In this document: positions 1 through 11,827 of the stretch, in pieces | Layout: every line of letters starts with the position of its first letter | How positions within the stretch are numbered: position 1 is the first letter of the stretch | NCBI GenBank assembly: GCA_944989445.1 | Contig: CALYLW010000495.1 | Coordinates: 248,001-312,000 of the forward strand | Reading direction: 5' to 3' | DNA length: 64,000 bases | From: Ampullaceana balthica | Lineage: Eukaryota > Mollusca > Gastropoda > Lymnaeidae | Position numbers and translations under genes: made by a program | The notes under the pieces: generated by a model | Told to the model about the DNA's origin: nothing | The model's input: only the letters and a program-made list of their open reading frames with translations | The model's database searches: none

Positions 1-39
1 ATAAAAAAGGGCACTGCACTTCTAATGTTCAATTGTTCA

Positions 40-660
40 GGGCCGGGGGCCCCAAATGTCTATTTTCGTATTTGTTTGAGATATTATCTCCCATTCTATT
101 TTAACGATCTTGAGAAATATATCCATGATGAGACTGAATTAAAATGAACAGCATTTTGAAATTTACATCTTAAATCGCATGGGCCGGGGGCCCCAAATGT
201 CTTTTTTTCTATACTCTAGCATATTATTTCCCACTCAGTTTTTAACGACCTTAAGAAATATATCCATGATGAAACTAACAGGTTTTCAAAATGTACATCT
301 TGAATTGAATGGGCCTGGGGGCCCATTAATGTATTTTTCCTTATATCTATATATATAAAAATTAGTTTTATTGTTAGGTAATGAGAAAAACTGGATTTTG
401 ACCAAACTCCGTAGGCTATATAAAAACTTAAGAGCCCATATTAAATTACTATAGGGTATAGGGTACTGAACTCCTAATGTCCATTACCTCGGGGCTAGGG
501 GCCCTAAATTTGTTTTTACTAAACGTTTAATATTGTAATCCCTATTCAATTTTACACGATATTGAGAAATATAGATAAATATATTTATATATTTGTTATG
601 AAATTGATTGAAATGAACAGATTTTCGAACATCATATTTTAAACTGATGGGCCCGGTGAC
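40..660. repeat. Degenerate ~135-165 bp tandem repeat with GGGCC-rich core
   Basis: A core of the form GGGCCGGGGGCCCCAAATG recurs near 42, 184, 309, 490 and 646. Each is followed by similar AT-rich sequence containing GAGAAATATA, a GATGAAACT-like stretch and TTTACATCTTAAAT. The third unit is interrupted by unrelated sequence at about 336-475. The copies differ at many positions, so this is an old array, possibly cut by the window edge. Confidence 0.7.
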
Positions 661-710
661 CCTTAATTAAATTAATTTCTTTTTTATCTATATGTATTTC
701 TTTTTAAATA

Positions 711-1238
711 TCTTATATTAACTTCACCGGCGTCTCTGTCTGTCGTCATCTCTGTCTTGGGCGGGCAGAAAAACAGAAGTCAAAAATGACCCACTTCCCA
801 TGATCCGATCGAGCTGAAATTTGGCACACGGACCCGTCTCACCTAACAATGCATCGTATCAAAATTTCAGATCGTACCGTAAATAAATTAATGCATTTTT
901 AGTTTATCCTTATATAACGCATGTAATTCAAATTCACGGTTTGTTATTGTTGTTTCTTTCCCACGTGAGAGTTTGAGTTGACGCTTTGACGTCGACCCAT
1001 CGAAGTACCGGCGTGCTTTTGTTTACATTTTACGTGTCATGCTGAACTCGGTCCCCCCCCCCTAGGGTCATGAAGCAAAGTTGAGTTAAGACAGATTCAG
1101 TCTGTAAATGCTTGTCGCGTTTGAAAATAATTAATACTGTTAGTTATGACTCACATATAAGGGATTTATAGTCAAAAACTTTGTTTTACGGGTTTGTTAT
1201 ATTACTGAAATCGTTGCAACGCACGACGGGTCTGCTAG
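711..1238 (+). mobile_element. Non-autonomous Helitron-like element, copy 1 (528 bp)
   Basis: It begins with TC directly after an A (710), starting TCTTATATTAACTTCACC. It ends with CTAG at 1235-1238 directly before a T (1239), matching Helitron insertion between A and T. The 3' end (GCACGACGGGTCTGCTAG) resembles the 3' end of the Helitron at 58954. Diverged relatives lie at 2973-3466 on the same strand and at 29886-30355 inverted, sharing the ACTTCACCG start, the CACTTCCCATGA region and the TTTTTACGGGTTTGTT 3' part. There is no coding capacity. Confidence 0.65.
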
Positions 1239-2056
1239 TAGTCAATAATATTCGACTCCATCCAGTCACACAAAATTAATAGTACTCAACTTGTATTGCC
1301 CGTAATCATGCCGTAATGTGCTGTATCCAAATAGCTTCGCCCCGTGTTATTTCAATCACGGTTCACTACACTCAATACACATCAAGTCACATGACAGGTA
1401 GTGACCCAATTTTGCGACACAGCAGGTCGCAGGTCTTAAGTTTAAGTCAAACACTAAGAGCTTTGATAACACACTGGCGTAGTTGTGTAATGGAACCAAA
1501 TACAACCGTAGGCCGGGGCGGGTCCGAAAATTAAGTGTGAACCTAAAAGCTGATAGACTTTTTTATGGCAAATTAGTAATTAATGTAAAAATAATTTTTT
1601 AAAAATATTTATTAATTTAACGTGTAGACTAAAGGCTAAAGACTAAAGGTGAATAAACATTCAAGTTAATATTAAAATTGTCTACGTACCGATTTGAATT
1701 GTTTGTAACACACACAACATCAAGCACTTAATTATTTAGTTTAGCCTAATCAAGAATCCAGTCATTGGAAGCCACAAACGAATCTCGTTCTAAGTGACAG
1801 AGTCCGAGCTGAACATGGACGGACCAATGCGAATGTGCACCTCTGGGATGATGAGCCGAACACATTCATTTATCTCGTGAACTAACACACTTATCTTTGA
1901 ACCCAGGCGACACACACACAGACACTGACTGGGATTTGACGCGAACATTCACCAACTGGCCATTTCCCTGATCACGCGGATGTGATGTCATAATGACGGC
2001 CAAGGGGTTGATTCAACATTTCACTGTTACTTGATTTAGTTAGGTCAGTTCGTTGG
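1239..2056. other. Unassigned interval
   Basis: I see no exon, RNA gene or repeat that I can name here. The only open frame (1316-1534) has no recognisable motif and looks like chance. Confidence 0.4.
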
Positions 2057-2738
2057 AAGTGAGAGGGATAACTTGGCGCCAATGGGGGTGCCAGTTGAAG
2101 AGAAGGGGTGCCAAGGGAAGAGTGCTTGCCAAGGGGAGAGGAGGGGTGCCAAGTTGAGAGTAGTGGTGCCGAGGGAAGAGTGATTGCCAAGTTGAGAGGA
2201 AGGGTGCCAATTTTTTAGTAAGGGTGCCAAGTAAAGAGTAGGGGTACCATGTTAACAGGAGGGGTGCCAAGCTGAGAGGATAAATGCCAAGGGGGAAAAA
2301 GGGTGCCAATTTGAGAGTAGAGGTGCCAAGTTGAGAGGAGGGGTGCCAAGTTGAGAGGAGGGGAGGCCAAGTGGAAAGAAGGGGTGCCAAGTTGAGAGGA
2401 GGGGTGCCAAGTTGAGAGGAGGGGTGCCAAGTTGAGAGGAGGGGTGCCAAGTTGAGAGGAGGGGTGGCCAAGTGGAAAGTAGGGGTGCCAAGTTGAGGGG
2501 AAGGGTTGCCAAGTGGAAAGTAGGGGTGCCAAGTTGAGGGGAGGGGTTGCCAAGTGGAAAGTAGGGGTGCCAAGTAGAGAGGAGGGGTGCCAAATTGAGA
2601 GTAAGGGGCCGAGTGGAGAGAAGGGGTGCCAAGGGGAGAGAAGGGGTGCCAAGTGGAGAGAAGGGGTGCCAAGTGGAGAGTAGGGGTGCCAAGTAGAGAG
2701 GAGGGGTGCCAGGCGGGAGGAAAGTGTGCCAATAAACA
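2057..2738. repeat. 20-bp minisatellite, about 34 copies
   Basis: The unit is GGGGTGCCAAGTTGAGAGGA, nearly perfect at 2340-2460 and more variable at the edges. The variation is mostly in the GTTGAGAGGA half. 20 is not a multiple of 3 and the unit has no stop on the minus strand in any frame. So all three minus frames stay open across the array and the longest open frame (2040-2831) reaches 263 codons. The same hydrophobic Trp/His/Pro/Leu repeat appears in every frame, which argues for a by-product of the repeat rather than a gene. Confidence 0.95.
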
Positions 2739-2972
2739 TCTCCTTGGATATACGAACTTTAAAACAGTCCGACAAGTCAAAACTATACAATGTGAGTCCC
2801 TCGGTGTTTTAATGACGTCATTCATCATCATACAAACTTTCCAGTTCGTTACTCACACATGCACACGCGCCTCCTTTAAAAAAAATAAATCATGTATTCA
2901 CTCAAGTCTATAATAACTGCGGGATGGAGGTATAAATCCACGTAGTTATTTCGTCGTTGTTGTTTTTTAAAA

Positions 2973-3466
2973 TCCTTTATATTAAATCGTGGTGGCTGAG
3001 GCCTTGCTTGCCGAAAAAACTTTGGATCGATTTTTAACCCACTTCCTCGTAACCTAGTGAGCTGAAATTTTGCAGGCAGACTCGTGTTGGTGATAAAAAA
3101 TGAGGTATCAAAATTTTAGATCGTTCGCATGTACTGTAATTAAATAATTGCATTTTTAGATTATCTCAATTTATCTCTATGTAACATGTTAATTTTTGTG
3201 CTAGTGTCGTGGTGCGTATAATATTGAACGACCTTTTCACTACTTATCCTTAGTGCGGTGTGGTGCGTATTATATTGACGATATTTTTTTAAAATATATT
3301 CCCGATCGGTGCGCATTATATTAAACATGTTTTACGAGACCTAACTAAAATTTTGGATTTTTGAATTGTCGTGCGATGCGTATTATAATGAACATTCTTT
3401 TAGTTATGTCGGGTATATAAAGGATTTCTAGTTTTTTAAAAACTTTGTATTTTACGGGTTTTTTAA
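2973..3466 (+). mobile_element. Non-autonomous Helitron-like element, copy 2 (degenerate)
   Basis: It starts TCCTTTATATTAAATCGTGG after an A and shares with the copy at 711-1238 the run 'CCCACTTCC...GAGCTGAAATTT...ATCAAAATTT.AGATCG...GCATTTTTAG.TTATC'. It ends near a TTTTACGGGTTTT block. The CTAG terminus is not preserved. The middle contains extra sequence with repeated GGTGCGTATTATATT motifs absent from the other copies. Confidence 0.55.
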
Positions 3467-4008
3467 ATTTTAAAATTAGTTTTTAGCATTTAAAAAGGTA
3501 TGTTCCACACTATACCATATAAAAGTAGCCAGGTTTAGCACGCGTGGGAAGCCTTGTTTTCATTGACCTTACTACACAATGGTAAAAGATTTCTTAGAAA
3601 GCAACAAATTTCCAATGGTCCATCAGATGACTAAAAAAAAATTGTATACATTAATTTACATTTAATTTATTGTGTTGCCTTCATTCTCAATATTGAAGAA
3701 TTCATGTTCATGTACACTTATTCTTAACGCTTATCGAAAGTCTGATGTAAAAAAAAACAACGGATTGTCGTTTTCATTGATTATATGTTTTGGGTTACGA
3801 ACGTTTAATAACTAGTTGTTTGTGTGTGTGTGTGTGTTTTTAAACTAAGGTCGTAATCCGAGGTACCACTGCACACTATTTCAGTGCTGATTGCTCACAC
3901 ACACAAACACACAGACAAAAAAATCTCATTGCTCAATGTTTCTCATAGAAACAGGAAAATTGTGACGTGACGGATAGACGTTGTTGTCACAGTTTACACA
4001 CACACACA
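3467..4008. other. Low-complexity interval
   Basis: AT-rich sequence with a (GT)n run near 3818-3836 and (CA)n runs near 3895-3915 and 3998-4009. No gene is seen. The last (CA)n run abuts the truncated left end of the LINE fragment. Confidence 0.4.
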
Positions 4009-4044
4009 CCATTAGTTAAATCATTAAACCTTGAAACACTAGAG
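4009..4044 (+). mobile_element. LINE reverse-transcriptase fragment, left of the hAT insertion
   Basis: In frame, these bases encode LVKSLNLETLE, which resembles the start of the C-terminal segment of CR1/Jockey/I-type LINE proteins. The frame resumes exactly after the hAT element and its target duplication with DRRTKSK at 10803. Further left the LINE is lost at a (CA)n run, so only its tail survives. Confidence 0.65.
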
Positions 4045-4608
4045 CAGTGGTTCCCAAAGTGGTCCATACGGACCCCCAGGGGTCCGCGGGACCTTTCAGG
4101 GGGTCCGTGGAAAATAAAAATTGATTTGGGGGTCCCTGAACAACGTCGAGGGGTCCGCGCAAGGTTTAAAAATCAAATAATAAAACTCATTATTTTTTAT
4201 TATTATTGAAATTAAAATAAATAATAATAAATAAAATAGTATGTGAATGCTTCTTCTACTAATTAAATATCATCTTCGGTGCTATCTTTCATTGATAAAA
4301 TGTTGTATTAGAACTACTGTAATTTCCACATCTATAACCAATCAAAATACTTGGTTTGTCAAAAGTCAAGCTTGATGCAGATGAAATGCCGAATTCCCTA
4401 TAACTATAAATATAAATATACAAGTTTTTAACTTGAATCTACGAGGGTTGCAAGGTTGTGTATTATTCGATGTGTTGGAAAGTTATATTTATCTAAAATG
4501 TATCCTATCATCAAATGTTTTCAATAGGGCTTTACTGTAGCATTCCATTGAAAACGTTAATAATTCTTAACAGTGGTCTGTTACAACAGATAAGAGCATG
4601 AGTGAGCC

Positions 4609-4774
4609 CAAGGCTGGATTTAGACTTCATGGGGCCCTAAGCAACGTTAAGGACCTTTTGAAGTCTAAATAATCTATAGCAGTGACAAATATGAAAACAA
4701 ACTTCCAGGGGCCCCCAAGAAGGCAAGGGGCCGTAAGTCATAGCTTGTTTAGCAAATAGGTAAATCCAGAACTG
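4609..4774. mobile_element. 166-bp hAT-type MITE nested in the hAT element
   Basis: It runs from CAAGGCTGGATTTA to the complement of CAGTTCTGGATTTA. It is flanked by a perfect 8-bp duplication AGTGAGCC (4601-4608 and 4775-4782). The interior is rich in GGGGCCC motifs and has no coding capacity. An open frame on the minus strand here (4637-4957) merely crosses the MITE and the array edge. Confidence 0.85.
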
Positions 4775-4944
4775 AGTGAGCCGAAGAAACAATGCCGACA
4801 ATATGGTGTTAATGAATATTTGAAGTATGCCTAAATGTTTGGAAACAGATACGAAAAATGAAACGTTATTTACTGAATTTTTAAAAAAAATGTTTGAATT
4901 TAAAGCAATAAACATACACTTTAAATATTCCAAAAAAATCTTAT

Positions 4945-7900
4945 TGAAAGTTTGCATTGATCACTACATTATGTCATTAGAGCAGTGAAAGTTTGCATTG
5001 ATCACTACATTATGTCATTAGAGCAGTGAAAGTTTGCATTGATCACTACATTATGTCATTAGAGCAGTGAAAGTTTGCATTGATCACTACATTCTGTCAT
5101 TAGAGCAGTGAAAGTTTGCATTGATCACTACATTCTGTCATTAGAGCAGTGAAAGTTTGCATTGATCACTACATTCTGTCATTAGAGCAGTGAAAGTTTG
5201 CATTGATCACTACATTATGTCATTAGAGCAGTGAAAGTTTGCATTGATCACTACATTCTGTCATTAGAGCAGTGAAAGTTTGCATTGATCACTACATTCT
5301 GTCATTAGAGCAGTGAAAGTTTGCATTGATCACTACATTCTGTCATTAGAGCAGTGAAAGTTTGCATTGATCACTAAATTATGTTATTAGAGCAGTGAAA
5401 GTTTGCATTGATCACTACATTCTGTCATTAGAGCAGTGAAAGTTTGCATTGATCACTACATTCTGTCATTAGAGCAGTGAAAGTTTGCATTGATCACTAC
5501 ATTCTGTCATTAGAGCAGTGAAAGTTTGCATTGATCACTACATTCTGTCATTAGAGCAGTGAAAGTTTGCATTGATCACTACATTCTGTCATTAGAGCAG
5601 TGAAAGTTTGCATTGATCACTAAATTATGTCATTAGAGCAGTGAAAGTTTGCATTGATCACTACATTATGTTATTAGAGCAGTGAAAGTTTGCATTGATC
5701 ACTAAATTATGTCATTAGAGCAGTGAAAGTTTGCATTGATCACTACATTATGTTATTAGAGCAGTGAAAGTTTGCATTGATCACTACATTCTGTCATTAG
5801 AGCAGTGAAAGTTTGCATTGATCACTACATTCTGTCATTAGAGCAGTGAAAGTTTGCATTGATCACTACATTCTGTCATTAGAGCAGTGAAAGTTTGCAT
5901 TGATCACTAAATTATGTCATTAGAGCAGTGAAAGTTTGCATTGATCACTACATTCTGTCATTAGAGCAGTGAAAGTTTGCATTGATCACTACATTATGTT
6001 ATTAGAGCAGTGAAAGTTTGCATTGATCACTACATTCTGTCATTAGAGCAGTGAAAGTTTGCATTGATCACTACATTCTGTCATTAGAGCAGTGAAAGTT
6101 TGCATTGATCACTACATTCTGTCATTAGAGCAGTGAAAGTTTGCATTGATCACTACATTATGTCATTAGAGCAGTGAAAGTTTGCATTGATCACTACATT
6201 CTGTCATTAGAGCAGTGAAAGTTTGCATTGATCACTACATTCTGTCATTAGAGCAGTGAAAGTTTGCATTGATCACTACATTCTGTCATTAGAGCAGTGA
6301 AAGTTTGCATTGATCACTACATTCTGTCATTAGAGCAGTGAAAGTTTGCATTGATCACTAAATTATGTCATTAGAGCAGTGAAAGTTTGCATTGATCACT
6401 AAATTATGTCATTAGAGCAGTGAAAGTTTGCATTGATCACTACATTCTGTCATTAGAGCAGTGAAAGTTTGCATTGATCACTACATTCTGTCATTAGAGC
6501 AGTGAAAGTTTGCATTGATCACTACATTCTGTCATTAGAGCAGTGAAAATTTTGAATTGATCACTACATTCTGTCATTAGAGCAGTGAAAGTTTGCATTG
6601 ATCACTAAATTATGTCATTAGAGCAGTGAAAGTTTGCATTGATCACTAAATTATGTCATTAGAGCAGTGAAAGTTTGCATTGATCACTACATTCTGTCAT
6701 TAGAGCAGTGAAAGTTTGCATTGATCACTACATTCTGTCATTAGAGCAGTGAAAGTTTGCATTGATCACTAAATTATGTCATTAGAGCAGTGAAAGTTTG
6801 CATTGATCACTACATTCTGTCATTAGAGCAGTGAAAGTTTGCATTGATCACTACATTCTGTCATTAGAGCAGTGAAAGTTTGCATTGATCACTAAATTAT
6901 GTCATTAGAGCAGTGAAAGTTTGCATTGATCACTAAATTATGTCATTAGAGCAGTGAAAGTTTGCATTGATCACTACATTCTGTCATTAGAGCAGTGAAA
7001 GTTTGCATTGATCACTACATTCTGTCATTAGAGCAGTGAAAGTTTGCATTGATCACTACATTCTGTCATTAGAGCAGTGAAAGTTTGCATTGATCACTAA
7101 ATTATGTCATTAGAGCAGTGAAAGTTTGCATTGATCACTAAATTATGTCATTAGAGCAGTGAAAGTTTGCATTGATCACTAAATTATGTCATTAGAGCAG
7201 TGAAAGTTTGCATTGATCACTACATTATGTCATTAGAGCAGTGAAAGTTTGCATTGATCACTAAATTATGTCATTAGAGCAGTGAAAGTTTGCATTGATC
7301 ACTACATTCTGTCATTAGAGCAGTGAAAGTTTGCATTGATCACTAAATTATGTCATTAGAGCAGTGAAAGTTTGCATTGATCACTAAATTATGTCATTAG
7401 AGCAGTGAAAGTTTGCATTGATCACTAAATTATGTCATTAGAGCAGTGAAAGTTTGCATTGATCACTACATTATGTCATTAGAGCAGTGAAAGTTTGCAT
7501 TGATCACTAAATTATGTCATTAGAGCAGTGAAAGTTTGCATTGATCACTAAATTATGTCATTAGAGCAGTGAAAGTTTGCATTGATCACTACATTCTGTC
7601 ATTAGAGCAGTGAAAGTTTGCATTGATCACTACATTCTGTCATTAGAGCAGTGAAAGTTTGCATTGATCACTACATTCTGTCATTAGAGCAGTGAAAGTT
7701 TGCATTGATCACTACATTCTGTCATTAGAGCAGTGAAAGTTTGCATTGATCACTAAATTATGTCATTAGAGCAGTGAAAGTTTGCATTGATCACTAAATT
7801 ATGTCATTAGAGCAGTGAAAGTTTGCATTGATCACTACATTCTGTCATTAGAGCAGTGAAAGTTTGCATTGATCACTACATTCTGTCATTAGAGCAGTGA

Positions 7901-9496
7901 AAGTTTGCATTGATCACTACATTCTGTCATTAGAGCAGTGAAATATTGCATTGATAACTAAATTATGTCATTAGAGCAGTGAAAGTTTGCATTGATCACT
8001 AAATTATGTCATTAGAGCAGTGAAAGTTTGCATTGATCACTACATTCTGTCATTAGAGCAGTGAAAGTTTGCATTGATCACTAAATTATGTCATTAGAGC
8101 AGTGAAAGTTTGCATTGATCACTAAATTATGTCATTAGAGCAGTGAAAGTTTGCATTGATCACTAAATTATGTCATTAGAGCAGTGAAAGTTTGCATTGA
8201 TCACTAAATTATGTCATTAGAGCAGTGAAAGTTTGCATTGATCACTACATTCTGTCATTAGAGCAGTGAAATATTGCATTGATCACTAAATTCTGTCATT
8301 AGAGCAGTGAAAGTTTGCATTGATCACTAAATTATGTCATTAGAGCAGTGAAAGTTTGCATTGATCACTAAATTATGTCATTAGAGCAGTGAAAGTTTGC
8401 ATTGATCACTAAATTATGTTATTAGAGCAGTGAAAGTTTGCATTGATCACTAAATTATGTCATTAGAGCAGTGAAAGTTTGCATTGATCACTACATTATG
8501 TTATTAGAGCAGTGAAATATTGCATGGATCACTACATTCTGTCATTAGAGCAGTGAAAGTTTGCATTGATCACTACATTCTGTCATTAGAGCAGTGAAAG
8601 TTTGCATTGATCACTACATTCTGTCATTAGAGCAGTGAAAGTTTGCATTGATCACTACATTCTGTCATTAGAGCAGTGAAAGTTTGCATTGATCACTACA
8701 TTCTGTCATTAGAGCAGTGAAAGTTTGCATTGATCACTACATTCTGTCATTAGAGCAGTGAAAGTTTGCATTGATCACTTCATTATGTCATTAGAGCAGT
8801 GAAAGTTTGCATTGATCACTAAATTATGTCATTAGAGCAGTGAAAGTTTGCATTGATCACTACATTCTGTCATTAGAGCAGTGAAAGTTTGCATTGATCA
8901 CTAAATTATGTCATTAGAGCAGTGAAAGTTTGCATTGATCACTACATTCTGTCATTAGAGCAGTGAAAGTTTGCATTGATCACTAAATTATGTCATTAGA
9001 GCAGTGAAAGTTTGCATTGATCACTAAATTATGTCATTAGAGCAGTGAAAGTTTGCATTGATCACTAAATTATGTCATTAGAGCAGTGAAAGTTTGCATT
9101 GATCACTAAATTATGTCATTAGAGCAGTGAAAGTTTGCATTGATTACTACATTATGTCATTAGAGCAGTGAAAGTTTGCATTGATCACTACATTATGTTA
9201 TTAGAGCAGTGAAAGTTTGCATTGATCACTACATTATGTTATTAGAGCAGTGAAAGTTTGCATTGATCACTACATTATGTCATTAGAGCAGTGAAAGTTT
9301 GCATTGATCACTACATTCTGTCATTAGAGCAGTGAAAGTTTGCATTGATCACTACATTCTGTCATTAGAGCAGTGAAAGTTTGCATTGATCACTACATTC
9401 TGTCATTAGAGCAGTGAAAGTTTGCATTGATCACTAAATTATGTCATTAGAGCAGTGAAAGTTTGCATTGATCACTACATTCTGTCATTAGAGCAG
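4945..9496. repeat. 41-bp minisatellite, about 111 copies
   Basis: The unit is TGAAAGTTTGCATTGATCAC + TACATTCTGTCATTAGAGCAG. The total length is 111 units plus one base, the extra base being an insertion near 6543. Variation is concentrated at two linked positions: ACATTCTG against AAATTATG, with ACATTATG as an intermediate, plus rare GTTATT for GTCATT. The types are interspersed, suggesting repeated block duplication. A further diverged unit follows at 9668-9707 after intervening hAT sequence, so the unit came from the element itself. No copy has an open reading frame of note. Confidence 0.97.
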
Positions 9497-9719
9497 TTAA
9501 TAAAATCGAAAGGAATGAACGGTGAAACGCGATTTATTGAATTTTTAAAAAATGGTTGAAGTTAAAGCAATACTATTCACTTTCTGGCATACTTAAAACA
9601 TGCTGTACCAAATGTATTGTCAGGAAATTGATTCATTCATCAACATAAAATATTCCAAAAAATCTTAGTGAAAGTTTCCATGGATCACTACATTATGTCA
9701 TTAGAGCAGTTAATAAAAT

Positions 9720-10620
9720 CAAAAGGAATGCCTCGATGAGAGATTATTTGCTCACTGTGGTTTGGAAAATGAAGAAGAAAACTATAATGGATTTTTTATT
9801 CACACAGAAGTACACTGGTTATCATCACGTACATAATTAAATCGATTTTATACTCTTTTTGATTCATTGTCCAAATTCCTGGAAAACAAAGACAATCATT
9901 AGCATCACAATTAACTCCAAAAAATGACATATCCTTTATCAATGAATTATTTACCCAACTTTAACAAAACTAATTTGAAACTAAAACTACTTCAAGGTAA
10001 CCAATTAAATTTAATCAAAACTAAAAGCGTTATATCTGAGTTTGTTGCAAATCTTTTTCTTTGCAAACAAAACTTAGGAACAGGAGAATGTTCTCAGTTT
10101 TCAAATCTTTTGAAATTGTCACATGGTTAAAGATTTGCTTGCTTACTGTCAAAACTTAACGGCTCTTCATGCAGACACTTTGTAGGCATTTGCCACTATA
10201 GGATATTTCCGACTGGCAGTTGAGCTCTTTAGCGCATGGACAAACTTAGATCCCAAACACAGATGAATACATACTAATACAGGAGCAGCTTATTGAAATA
10301 TCCACAAATGAGGAACTTATACCACTGTTTGAACTAGGATACCACAAATTCTGGTTACAAAGTCAGATCCCAATTTTATATCATGCATTAAAGGTTATTG
10401 TACATACTGTTTTTGACGGTTTTCCTGTCTTTCTATTTGGTAGAACAAAGATTCAGTGGCGTTATGAACCTCATCAAAAACAACAACAAAAATAAAATAA
10501 AATAAACTACTAGAAATTGGTGCTCGTGAGGATTTGCGGTTCCTACACACAAACATTGAGTCAGGCATAAAAACACTCATAAAATCTCATCACGTTAATC
10601 CAAGTTTTTTTTCCAATTTA
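9720..10620 (+). pseudogene. Decayed hAT transposase, 3' part (ZBED5/SCAND3-like)
   Basis: Fragments in several frames match the order seen in ZBED5/FAM200/SCAND3-type hAT proteins. 'HTEVHWLSS' at about 9810 resembles the conserved EVRWLS block. It is followed by a leucine-rich stretch with 'FLENKD', a 'TNLKLQGNQ' block near 9970-10010, and 'EFVANLFLCKQN'. Then comes 'LIEISTNEELIPLFE' followed by 'YHKFWLQ' near 10280-10365 (the FW block near the dimerisation region), and finally 'DLRFLHTNIESGIKTLI' near 10535-10580. Stops and frameshifts separate the pieces, so no protein is made. There is no N-terminal zinc finger, because the sequence to the left is the 41-bp array. It is the relic of the transposase of the surrounding element. 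Confidence 0.7.
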
Positions 10621-10794
10621 ATCTTAAACAAAAGTGATAATTTTAATAAATACCGTACTTTTCATCAAAATGTTGCTTTTTTAATTTTTGTACTATGCAT
10701 TTATAAAGTTTTTTTGTTTTTTTTACTTGGGGGTCCGTGGGGAAATTTTGAGTATAAAGGGGGTCCGTGGGTCAAAAAAGTTTGGGAATCACTG

Positions 10795-11138
10795 CACTAG
10801 AGGATAGAAGAACCAAGAGTAAAGTAGTAATCATACATAAAGCAATTAACTCTAATTTAGAAATACAACACAAAGATAACTTAATACAACCCTCAGATAG
10901 ACATAAGGATAAAAACACCTTTCTTATTCCGTATGCGAGAACAAACTCATACAAATTTTCGTTCTTCCCGTCCGGAATTCGGCCGTGGAATGGGTTGCCT
11001 GAAGAAACCAGAAAAGCCAACACTTTATCAACATTTAAAACTCTAATAAGAATGCAGGACTAAACACAAACCATAGATAAGCGTAGGACGCAATAATCTT
11101 CTGTGTAGAAGGAGCGTCTGAAACAGATAAGATAAGAT
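10795..11138 (+). mobile_element. LINE 3' end, right of the hAT insertion
   Basis: This continues the frame from 4009-4044 with LEDRRTKSK and runs to a stop after RMQD at 11063. The protein tail contains the blocks PYARTNSYKFSFFP and RPWNGLPEE, typical of the C-terminus of CR1/Jockey/I-superfamily LINE polyproteins. After the stop comes a 3' stem-loop (about 11089-11122: GACGC, then CTTC, loop, GAAG, then GCGTC) and a short GATAA-type tail. A second copy of the same LINE end lies at 28649-28903. Confidence 0.8.
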
Positions 11139-11543
11139 TAATGTCAGGGTAGACAACACTTGGTTAGTGTTTAATAACATAAAATAACAGAGGAATGAAG
11201 AAAGATTGTTCAGTTTGTTGATACGCGGCAGAAACAATTATAAGTTACAGTTATAGCATAGCTAATGGGTGTAAATATTTTATTTTATATACCAGTGCTG
11301 TTTTAAAAATATTTTCACGCATATATTTGAATATAATTAATACCGCAAGAGCTTTTGATTTAAGCTATCGTTCTTTTTTTGTTCCTTGGGGAGGGGGTTA
11401 AATACAAAAGGAACCACACTTCCCAACAGCAGAAATGGCTTTAAAAATAAGATTTATTCAGCGCCTGTCAACTGTCTTTCATTTAGTTGCATGTTGGCTT
11501 TAACACAAATGTTGCATGTTATTATGATTGTATCTTGATTGCA

Positions 11544-11731
11544 ATGGTAAATATGTCTTTTGTTTAAACATTACACAAGATACCTATCCGATGGTAAATA
11601 TGTCTTTTGTTTAAACATTACACAAGATACCTATCCGATGGTAAATATGTCTTTTGTTTAAACATTACACAAGATACCTATCCGATGGTAAATATGTCTT
11701 TTGTTTAAACATTACACAAGATACTAATCCA
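11544..11731. repeat. 47-bp minisatellite, 4 copies
   Basis: The unit starts ATGGTAAATATGTCTTTTGT and spans 47 bp. GGTAAATATG begins at 11546, 11593, 11640 and 11687. Copies are nearly identical. Confidence 0.95.
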
Positions 11732-11827
11732 ATGGTCCCTTGGGCGTCAGCTGGATTAGATCTCTTGACACTCAAATTCATCTGTTCCACTGCGTTGGAC
11801 ATGTCGGTAGAAGGACTATTGACCTGT

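Larger units (their letters stand above)
4045..10794 (+). mobile_element. hAT DNA transposon, 6.75 kb, decayed
   Basis: The ends are inverted: CAGTGGTTCCCAAA on the left and, read from the right end, CAGTGATTCCCAAA. Both are followed by GGACCCCC-rich subterminal sequence. It is flanked by a perfect 8-bp duplication CACTAGAG (4037-4044 and 10795-10802), which is diagnostic for hAT. Contents in order: AT-rich left end, a nested 166-bp MITE, a 41-bp minisatellite of about 4.55 kb, and the decayed 3' part of a transposase on the plus strand (about 9720-10620). The transposase N-terminal part is missing. The element sits inside a LINE reading frame. Confidence 0.9.

Noticed and set aside
2040..2831. 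263-codon open frame on the minus strand
   Set aside because: It is produced by a 20-bp minisatellite without stops in any minus frame; the other two frames give the same repetitive sequence, and there is no conserved domain.
3967..4209. 80-codon plus-strand frame
   Set aside because: It joins the LINE remnant to the hAT terminal repeat by chance; only the LVKSLNLETLE part has meaning.
4945..9496. CRISPR array
   Set aside because: The 41-bp units are contiguous with no unique spacers and lie in a eukaryotic transposon.
9924..10130. Separate 68-codon gene
   Set aside because: It aligns with the order of ZBED5-like hAT transposase blocks and is flanked by other pieces of the same dead protein.
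10395..11237. Minus-strand frames over the LINE/hAT junction
   Set aside because: They are antisense shadows of the LINE tail and hAT end.
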